Positions 57,062 to 64,000 of a stretch of DNA of 64,000 bases are shown in pieces (the first letter of the stretch is position 1; each line of letters opens with the position of its first letter). Under the pieces are notes generated by a model, which did no database searches, was not told the DNA's origin, and saw only the letters and a program-made list of their open reading frames with translations. Made by a program: the position numbers and the translations under genes. This stretch comes from Takakia lepidozioides (taxonomy: Eukaryota; Streptophyta; Takakiopsida; Takakiales; Takakiaceae). The DNA lies in assembly GCA_030704615.1 (NCBI GenBank), contig CM060731.1, forward strand, positions 41,852,001-41,916,000, read 5' to 3'.

Positions 57062-57496
57062 GTGTTATGGTCAGAGGTGGTTTTTTCCCATCATTATTTT
57101 GAGCGCAGGTTTTGTTCTTTCTTCTCCAACATATTTTATCAAGGTCATGTAGTTTTTGCAGTTACATACTTATCATGGCAGAAGAAGTTGCCCCCTTCTA
57201 CAATGCAACGTTGTGTTTTCGACAACATTACGAACCTTGCTCCTAAACAAAATGTGCAAGATGTTGTTGAGATTAGGACAATCACAAACCATCCCAGCTT
57301 TGATCTCAGAGTTTCATTTTCTCCTCACATAACGGAGCATGTTAAGTTGCCAGACTTCAATTCACCTGATCGGGAAGAAATTGACCATATGCTTATGAAT
57401 TTACTTGAGGAGCTAAATGTGCTATCGATTACTTTGATGCTCAACTTCGAAGCACTTCAATTTCTGTTTAAAAATTTCGTATTGTATACAAAGTAG
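57062..57496 (+). CDS. Unidentified reading frame
   Basis: The 144-codon frame has no recognised domain. It contains FDNITNLAPKQNVQDVVEIR and FSPHITEHVKLPDFNSPDRE. It lies directly beyond a SINE and before a PPR trace, so it may be part of a decayed gene. Confidence 0.25.
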   Translation: MLWSEVVFSHHYFERRFCSFFSNIFYQGHVVFAVTYLSWQKKLPPSTMQRCVFDNITNLAPKQNVQDVVEIRTITNHPSFDLRVSFSPHITEHVKLPDFNSPDREEIDHMLMNLLEELNVLSITLMLNFEALQFLFKNFVLYTK

Positions 57497-57519
57497 CAAG
57501 GGAATTAGTCTCTAGAGCA

Positions 57520-57572
57520 ACAACTGGAGCAACTCCATCTCTGACGATGTCAACATGGACCTCTTTACCTAG
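57520..57572 (-). pseudogene. Trace of a PPR unit
   Basis: The plus strand GACGATGTCAACATGGACCT and its surroundings match the PPR pseudogenes at 59.4 and 60.0 kb, encoding GKEVHVDIV on the minus strand. Only about 17 codons are visible. Confidence 0.45.
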
Positions 57573-57947
57573 ACTGATATATGCCTTGAGAACACAGATG
57601 ACCGTGGCATTATTGGGTTCCTGTTATCTTTCAAAGACAATTTCATGATTCACAACACGAATGTTGAGGTTCGCCAAGTTGCCATGCAAGTAGAGTAAAC
57701 GGTGAAGTAGATGAAACGTCATACTTGCCTCGCAAAAATAATTAAGTACATGCCCGCCACAGAATCTGCCCGAAACATGGAGGACCCGAGCATTCTGCCA
57801 ACTACTCGTGCATTTTGCCCGGGGTATTATGCGACCTATTCGGATTCTGCTACCCACTTGAGCATTCTGCTACCTACTCGAATATTCTGCCATTTAAGAG
57901 AGGGGCAAAAATGGCAGAAAAACCACCTCCTGACCATAACGTAGCGG

Positions 57948-58066
57948 AAGTTCCCCCACCTGGGGGCCACCTTGGTGTTCGAGTCTTCTGCCTGGGGCTA
58001 CGCCTTCGGTCTACTCCCCTCACACCGCAGTACGCCCTCCAAGGGGGGACGGGGACTTCCCCCATA
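57948..58066. repeat. Short palindromic repeat, copy 2
   Basis: It has the same arrangement as 29070-29178. The ends are GGAAGTTCCCCCACCTGGGG and GGGGGGACGGGGACTTCCCC, with shared core words ACCTTGGT, TTCGAGTC, GGGCTACGCC and CACTCCCCTCAC-like text. It is diverged from copy 1 by many substitutions. Confidence 0.65.
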
Positions 58067-58434
58067 CATAATTAGGAGAGACTGATAATTGATCAGTGAC
58101 AAGTGTGATTAGTGAAAAGAAAAGAAATTAGAAATTAGTTCACTACAACAGATCGCGGTATATATGACTGTATATATGATTATCCCGTAGTCATAAACGG
58201 TACATATGACTGCAATGACTTTAAGTCGTGCAAACCAAGTGAATACAATGAGTACAGTATGGTCGGTCATGGATGACTGCAGTCAGATGAACCAAGTGAT
58301 ACATCTCACTGTCATGTGGCAATCATACATACTTCTACCATATATAACTTAGTGTGCTGCTACAAACTGTACACGTGTCTCTTTTTAATAAGTCCATGAG
58401 GTTTTGTGGATGTGCGTCATATGGTGTCTCCAGA

Positions 58435-58650
58435 ATCTGCCACGTGGCATATCCATGAGGTGGTCCTGCAGTCATCATCCTGACTACAACCATGCTAATA
58501 TCTGGACACGTGGCATATATTGAGGAGGTCTTGTAGTCATGATCCTGACTACAACATGCTGATATCTAGACACGTGGCATGTATTGAGGAGGTCTTGCAG
58601 TCATGATCCTGACTATGACATGATGATATGTGGACACGTGGCATCATATG
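58435..58650 (+). repeat. 64-bp tandem repeat with G-box/ABRE core
   Basis: CACGTGGCAT recurs at 58441, 58507, 58571 and 58635 (spacings 66, 64 and 64). Each unit also has GAGGAGGTCTTGTAGTCATG and a GTCATGATCCTGAC inverted segment. ACACGTGGC is the plant ABRE/G-box core bound by bZIP factors. The nearest gene-like sequence is the PPR pseudogene, so a regulatory role is uncertain. Confidence 0.8.
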
Positions 58651-58909
58651 AGGGGTTCTTTGGAACTTTTAAATGTATAGGACAGTCAGAACCACGACTA
58701 TGTTTATCTCGTTAGGATTAGTATTATTCAAATATTGAACAAAGAGAATAACAAAGGGAAGAACAAATAGACAAAAAATGCTTAAAGACAGCAGTAGATG
58801 TAAGAGCTTCTCTTAAACTGCTGCCAGTCAAATTTACAATATAGCACCGAAGTCCCAAAATCTAGCTCCTCAAACAATAGTCTGACAAAGTGTAAATGAT
58901 ACTACATAT

Positions 58910-59440
58910 GCACTGAAGATATCAACACATGTAAAATGCGAATGTCGTTCTACGTTTGCTACTGTTCCAGCACAACAACAAATCAGCATTATAGGGTGTA
59001 CCCACATTTCGCATGTACACCTCCACGAGGGTATTGCTCAGAATGACTGTATTTGGTACAATTCCAGCTCTGACAATGTTACCATGGACTTCTGTGCCCT
59101 TTTCCAGAGCTGCCAGGCTTGCACATGCATTGCAAATGCACAAAAACGTGATGTGGTCGGGCTTCACCCCTTCCCCCATCATTTGATCATAGGTCTCCAA
59201 AGCCTCCATACCACGTCCCTGCTGTGCATACCCTGCAAGCATCGCGTTCTACGACACCACATCTCATTCAGCCATAGTGTTGAAAACTCCCTTCGCATCC
59301 TTAATGCACCCACATTTGGCGTACATGTCCACCAGGGCAGTGTTCAGAATGACATCTGGTACAATTCCAGCTTTAACGATGTCACCATGGACCTCTTTCT
59401 GGCCCTCTTGGATGAATTTGGACCCACACTCTATCCCGTT
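58910..59440 (-). pseudogene. Decayed PPR copy A
   Basis: Minus-strand text from 59440 down includes a KEVHGDIVKAG-like start, LVDMYAKCG-like sequence, then MLAGYAQQGRGMEALETYDQ, FLCICNACASLAALEKGTEV and NTLVEVYMRNVG. In-frame stops lie near 59245-59290 (E*DVVS*NAM). It resembles the repeats of the intact gene at 46001-48634. Confidence 0.85.
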
Positions 59441-59929
59441 CCTTCAGCTATCCATGCCTCTGCACAAATCATGCATACATCCTTGTCTTGCTGCTAGCAG
59501 CTGACGATGACAGCTTAGATTTGTTCTAGGAAACACCCAACTCAACTTATCACACTAGTTCTTATGCTCAATTGCATCTGCTACTCTCTATAATCAGACA
59601 GACATTCACCTTCTTGCCTCATAAAAGTATTCATTCCACAGCTTCTCCTCATCTCTGTTACCTGTTACTGGATACTTTCATGTTGTCACATTGGCAGTAT
59701 CATATCAAAGTCACTCCAAACTGGTTCACTCAACCAACTAACATGCAGAATTCAACATGGAAACTTAGGGTCGATTATGATAAAAAGGAAAAACAGGGTG
59801 AAATGTGTTGAAGAAGGTGCCTTCAGTAGTAGTGCCTGATTTGTCAATTCCACCGCTACTGCTACAGCTTCAGCTTCCACTTGACCATCTATCCATGCAG
59901 ATTGCTAGTAGCTATTGATCCACAGGGAA
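59441..59929. other. Spacer between PPR pseudogene copies
   Basis: Short frames only. A Ser/Ala-rich stretch on the minus strand near 59820-59900 may be diverged PPR 5' sequence. Confidence 0.35.
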
Positions 59930-59935
59930 TCATAG

Positions 59936-60506
59936 GAGCTGAAGTCCATACATGTCCACCAGGGCAATGTTCAGAATGGCATCTAGTACAATTCCAACTT
60001 TGACGATGTCACCATGGACCTCTTTCCCCTTTTCCAGAGCTCCCAAGCTTGCACACGCATTGCAAACACAAACAAACATGATGTGGTTGGGCTTCACCCC
60101 TTCGCGTAGCAGTTGCTCATAGGTCTCCAAAGCATTCCTACCACACCCATGTTTGGTAACTCCTGCCAACATTATATTCCACATGATTAAAGTTCGTTGA
60201 GGCATTCTGTTGAACACTTGGTGAGCATACATGATGCTCCCGCACTTAACATACATGGAGACAAGGGTGTTGAGTAGAAAAACATTTGGCGTGCATCTAC
60301 TTTGGATAATGTAAGTGTGCACCTGCTTTCCAGCGTCCAGACCTTCCATATTGATGCACTTAAGCAAGGGACAGACACACGTACCTGAATCTGCTGAAAT
60401 GCCTCATTGGCTTAAAGTCTGTAGAGCCTATGTCAGTCTGCCTACCGCAAAGCATCTTCACATGCCCAGAAGTGCCAGAAGAGGCATCGTGGACTCCCTC
60501 TCTTGA
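59936..60506 (-). pseudogene. Decayed PPR copy B, with the gene's 5' part
   Basis: In minus order it reads a CGRQTDIGSTDFKPMRHFSR start, LKCINMEGLDAGKQVHTYII, FLLNTLVSMYVKCGSIM, MLAGVTKHGCGRNALETYEQ and NACASLGALEKGKEVHGDIV, ending at LVDMYG. A frame change at about 60370 separates the first part. The order parallels residues about 90-270 of the intact PPR protein. The copy ends abruptly at about 59955. Confidence 0.85.
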
Positions 60507-60513
60507 TCCTCTT

Positions 60514-60932
60514 TCAGAAGTTGTGGTCATGATTGAGGTGCCTGGTTTTATAAACTGTGCCGCTGCAACTGCAGCCTTTAATTGACCATCTACCATGCAC
60601 GTTTCTTGTAGCTATTGATCCATATGGAATCACATCTGGTACAATTCCAGCTTTGGCGATGCAACCATGCACCTCTTTGCCCTTTTCCAGGGCTGCCAGG
60701 CTTTTACACGCGCACACAAACCTGATGTGGTCGGGCTTCACCCTTCCCCAATCATTTGCTCATAGGTCTCCAAAGCCTCCATCTCATGCCCCTGCTGTGT
60801 ATACCCTACAAGCATGGCATTCCACGACACCACATCTCGTTCCCCCCACGTTCCATGAGATCACATCTCGTTCAGCCAGAGTGTGGAAAACTCCCTTCGC
60901 ATCCTGAATGCACCCACATTTGACAAACATAT
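60514..60932 (-). pseudogene. Decayed PPR copy C, cut by an LTR insertion
   Basis: On the minus strand the unit begins MFVKCGCIQDAKGVFHTLAE at the right edge, continues WNAMLVGYTQQGHEMEALET and FVCACKSLAALEKGKEVHG, and ends near 60600. The beginning (NTLVDM...) is missing because an LTR starts at 60933. A partial duplication of the ERDV segment lies at about 60830-60880. Confidence 0.8.
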
Positions 60933-62600
60933 TGTCATGGTTTTAGTCATGGTTAACTAGAATTACCTACTTCTAGTTAACTATGATATTTTGGATATTT
61001 ATATTTGTATTTTGTGTGTTGGAACTTCATTTGGTCTTACATGCCAAGTGAGGTGTCAAACCTCACTTGGGACATGGGGATGGGTTTTCCCCTTGTGAGT
61101 GTTGAGGAGGGCTCATCTTCTTGTAGTTGAGCCTCCATGAGCCTCTCCCACCTCCATAGCTCTAGGTATTGAGAGGGAGTGTGGTGAGGGCTTTGTAGGG
61201 TGGATTCCTTTAGCAAAGGTGCCCTTGGCTTTACTTAGTTTATGTGATTGAGTGGATTCATGAGTAGAGTGATTCCATTGTGTGTTCACTTCCATTATCA
61301 CTACAAGAAGATCTCCTTATGCTTGTGAGTGCGGAATGTAAGGGTTAGTTTAGCACTTGTGTGTTGGAGAAAGCTTGGTAAAGAGCTCTTATGTTGCAAG
61401 GTGTTGCAGGTGTTGCAAAGGAAAATCCTTGTGGCGTGGAGAACATGGATGTTAGGGTTTGAGAAACATTACTTTGCTCTATAGAGGTGGAGAGCTTGGA
61501 AAAGAGCTCTTGCATCACAAGAGAAGCGTCTTGTGTGTGGAGAAGATAGACACTAGGGTTTCAAGAGCAAGCTCTAGTTGTTCATGGTGTGAAAGAGAAG
61601 CCAAAGAGCGGCACATGTTTGGGTTGGAATAGAAGGAGTACAACAAGGGTAGCTGGAGGAGCATTGAGTAGCTCAAGAGAAGCTAAGAAGTGGTTGTTCT
61701 ATCCATGGTGAAATGAAGCCAAGTAGGGTTTTATTTGGTTGACAAACAAGCAAGCAAAGGTGGCGCTAGAAGGGAGTGTTTTTGCTAGTTATATGAGTTC
61801 TTGGATTGCTCTTGGTGAAGCAAGTGGTTGACCAAGCAAGTGGCGCATGTGTGGAGCATGCTTTACAAGTGTGGCTTCCAATTCAAGCTTGAGGAGAGCT
61901 AGAAGGTGAAGTGAGCAAGTTCATTCCTTGTGTATGAGGTGGTGCATGTTGTGGAAGAAGTTCAAGATGACTCCAAAGTGAAGCATGTGGGTGAGAATTC
62001 TATCCATGATGATGTGAAACCAAGCCTAGAGTATTGAAGACTTGGAGCACATGTGGCAGATCATTGGAGGTGGTCTTTATGAAGAAAGGAGATTGTGGCT
62101 CATGACATGCATAGCAACTTCAACCATACATTAGCATGTGACAAGACAAGGAAGGGGAAGGTGAAACTCATGTATTCATATTTCTTTTTTGCTGAAGTTT
62201 TGTGGTGGATAGTTGATCAACCAAGTGAGGCTTATGTGGAGCATGCTCTTTAGGGCTTGTGACTTCAAGTTAGAGAAGATGAGCTCTTGAATAGAGGTGT
62301 GGATACACATTATGATGAATGAAGACAACATCTAGGTCAAGAGGTGGAAGTATGTGTGACTAGCCCATGCAAGGGAAAGCACATGGAAGATGACATACAA
62401 AATTCAAATTCAAGCAAGGCTTGGCGCTTGTTATTGGGCACATTAGCTTGCTATGAGTTCCAAGGAGATCAAGAGGAACTTGTAAATTTTGGGATGAATG
62501 CATTGCAAAGTAAGATAATGCAATCTTGCATGCATGTTAGGGGGAAGATACCATGAAGAAGGTGTTTCTTACTATACTCTACAAACCCTAGTCTCCATAC
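60933..62600 (+). repeat. LTR-like repeat inserted in PPR pseudogene C
   Basis: It starts TGTCATGGTTTTAGTCATGG directly at the break of the PPR sequence and carries an inverted pair GTTAACTAGAA/TTCTAGTTAAC within its first 65 bases. It contains the same word series as the minus-strand LTR at 24971-23140 (GAGCCTCC.., CTTGGCTTTACTTAG.., TTGTGAGTGCGGAATG.., GAGCTTGGAAAAGAGCTC.., GTGGAGCATGC.., ACAAACCCTAG). The right end is not fixed. No coding gene lies in it. Confidence 0.65.
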
Positions 62601-62613
62601 TCTTCAAGAAACT

Positions 62614-62787
62614 GTGTATGGGCTCCCTCTGCCCCACCATACACTTTTGTGAACAGAGTATGGAACCCCTCTGCCCAACATACTCTTTTGTGAACAGAGT
62701 ATGGGCCCCCTCTGCCCAACATACGTTTCTGAGAACAGTGTATGGGCTCCCTCTGCCCCACCATACACGTTTTTGAACAGTGTATGG
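62614..62787. repeat. 42-bp hairpin tandem array
   Basis: Four units of about 42-43 bases: GTATGGGCTCCCTCTGCCCC, then ACCATAC and a spacer TTTTGTGAACAG. Within each unit GTATGG and CCATAC (or variants) can pair, giving four hairpins in a row. Minus-strand frames here repeat VWWGRGSPYTV as a by-product. Confidence 0.85.
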
Positions 62788-62854
62788 ATACAAGTGGAGA
62801 GACTTTGCCTACCATACGTTTTCATTAAAAGTGTATGACATCTAAGGTGTATCT

Positions 62855-63190
62855 GGAGGAGTATTGACTTTGGAGGATCTTTGGGGGGGTCCTTTAAGGA
62901 ACTTTTGTAAGACACTTGAAGAGCTCTTGAAGGGGTGTTTGGAGGACTGTTTGGAGGACTATTGGGGGTCCTTGAAGACCAATATTTGGCAAATATTTGG
63001 ATCTTTGGAGGGCTATTTGGAGGACTATTTTGGGGTCCTTGGAGGCTAATATTTGGCGAGCTTAAGGAGTCTTTGATAACTTGTCTGGCGGAATTTTTGG
63101 GGTCCTTGAGGGCCAAGATTTGGCAGGCTTTGGGGGCCTTAGTGAGATTGTTTGAGAGACATCTTGAGGAGAGTTATTTGAGAGACCCTG
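62855..63190 (+). repeat. Degenerate TTTGGAGGAC repeat
   Basis: Words TTTGGAGGACTATTTTGGGG, GGTCCTTGGAGGCTAATATT and TTTGGC recur with a loose period of about 60-70 bases. It follows the hairpin array and may be the leader of the same element. Confidence 0.6.
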
Positions 63191-63736
63191 GAAGGTAGTT
63201 ATGTCTGTTGGTCATGAGCAAGAGCATTTAGAGATAGGGGGAGACTAGTGGGATGAGATCATTCTGGGATTAGGAATTGCTTTAGTCTCTCTTCCTCGTA
63301 GTCTTCCACCCTCTATGTAGGCCAAAACCTTTCCGTAGGTGGAGGCAAGAGTCAGTCCGGGTTTGGGCTGGGGTGTCCTTGCAGGAGCGACACTGCGGAG
63401 TGTTTTTTTTTGGTGTGGGGGAGTTACTGTCTTGATTTTCTTGTATTTGGATCCCTCCCACACCTGCATGCTTGACTGTGCGCCATGTCAGTTTTGTGTG
63501 GGCGCTTGTTTCATAGGAGGTTGGTCCGGATTTGATCACCGGCCAATCCTAGAGCATGTTGTCGGTGGTGAGGCTGGGGTGATGACCAGCAGACCATATA
63601 AGTGTTTGCGGTGGATGCAGGTGCAGGTTTATGTTACAAACCTAGTAGTCTAAGCCATGAGCCGCAACAGGTTCTCTACATGGTTACCTTGTGGAAAGGG
63701 GGATTAGAGACAGATTTACAACAGGTGTGGTTGTGA
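63191..63736. other. Possible retroelement leader, no gene
   Basis: No convincing primer-binding site was found. Short frames only, without similarity. Confidence 0.35.
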
Positions 63737-64000
63737 GTTTTTATCACAGAGGTGCCACCAGTTGCTGAGGAGAGTGCCGGTACGAGCACTAGCGATACTA
63801 GTGGGTATACAAGACGAGATGTGCGGTTTAGGCCACCTTCACCTTCAGTGTCTTCTGAGGAAAGTTCAGACTCAGAGTTAAGAGGATTCTCGCCGAGGGT
63901 GCAAGCCATTTCCGTGCCATTGTTGTGGGATACGATGGAGGAAATGTATGGAGCTACCAAGGGGCCACGTCGGTACTCTGGAGCTGTGGGCACCATCGAG
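63737..64000 (+). CDS. Reading frame open at the right edge, possibly retroelement gag
   Basis: 88 codons without a stop run off the window after a TGA at 63734. No ATG lies at the start. The sequence is Ser/Pro/Glu-rich (EESAGTSTSDTSGYTRR, SVSSEESSDSELRGF) then PLLWDTMEEMYGATKGPRRY. The position downstream of an LTR-like repeat suggests the N-terminal part of gag, but no capsid or knuckle is visible yet. Confidence 0.4.

Noticed and set aside
58140-58700. CACTA transposon beginning CACTACAACAG
   Set aside because: No matching TGTAGTG end or 3-bp duplication was found downstream.
62614-62787. CRISPR-like array
   Set aside because: The spacers are repeats themselves, the context is plant nuclear DNA, and the units are only four.
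62572-63116. Minus-strand frames with repeated VWWGRGSPYTV
   Set aside because: They are translations of the 42-bp hairpin array and the TTTGGAGGAC repeat.
60933-64000. Complete LTR element with second LTR
   Set aside because: Only one LTR-like copy and an unfinished frame are within the window; no primer-binding site could be identified.

Overview
This is nuclear DNA from a land plant. It contains split genes with GT..AG introns, a plant-type DYW pentatricopeptide-repeat (PPR) editing-factor gene, a plant-type TIR domain, an organellar SpoU-type RNA methyltransferase and abundant Ty3/Gypsy, LINE, SINE and MITE sequence. The TIR fragment and the homogeneous, intron-free PPR gene with decayed relatives nearby would suit a moss, lycophyte or fern, but the species cannot be fixed from the sequence alone.

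Layout. (1) 439-13442 is a complete Tat-lineage (non-chromovirus) Ty3/Gypsy element. It has two long LTRs, a 5-bp target duplication (GAATG), a primer-binding site resembling the tRNA-Arg type, gag-pol, and about 3.4 kb of extra 3' coding sequence of unknown function. (2) 13715-14173 is an isolated TIR domain. (3) 15.9-25.0 kb is a nest of broken retroelements: a C2HC-finger non-LTR element, a minus-strand chromovirus with a chromodomain, a 0.95-kb CACAGCC satellite and an old LTR. (4) 25.0-34.0 kb holds a LINE remnant, fragments of threonyl-tRNA synthetase and PPR genes, a PIF/Harbinger MITE, a palindromic repeat and a degenerate TGTAACCCC minisatellite. (5) 34.7-52.9 kb is the gene-bearing island: a nine-exon phosphoacetylglucosamine-mutase-like gene, a two-exon MZM1-like LYR gene (minus), a single-exon DYW PPR gene and a four-exon SpoU methyltransferase gene. 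(6) 53-64 kb is repeat-rich again: SINEs, a hAT MITE with an 8-bp duplication, tandem G-box repeats, decayed PPR copies, an LTR inserted into one of them, a 42-bp hairpin array and an unfinished reading frame at the right edge.

The intact host genes have organelle or housekeeping roles: RNA editing (PPR), rRNA/tRNA 2'-O-methylation (SpoU), mitochondrial complex III/zinc assembly (MZM1) and UDP-GlcNAc synthesis (the mutase). They do not form one pathway. The most unusual points are the mutase gene, whose reading frame is intact but which carries substitutions in nearly every conserved catalytic motif; the 3' accessory coding region of the Tat element; and the recurrence of one CACAGCC tandem motif in three otherwise different retroelement contexts.
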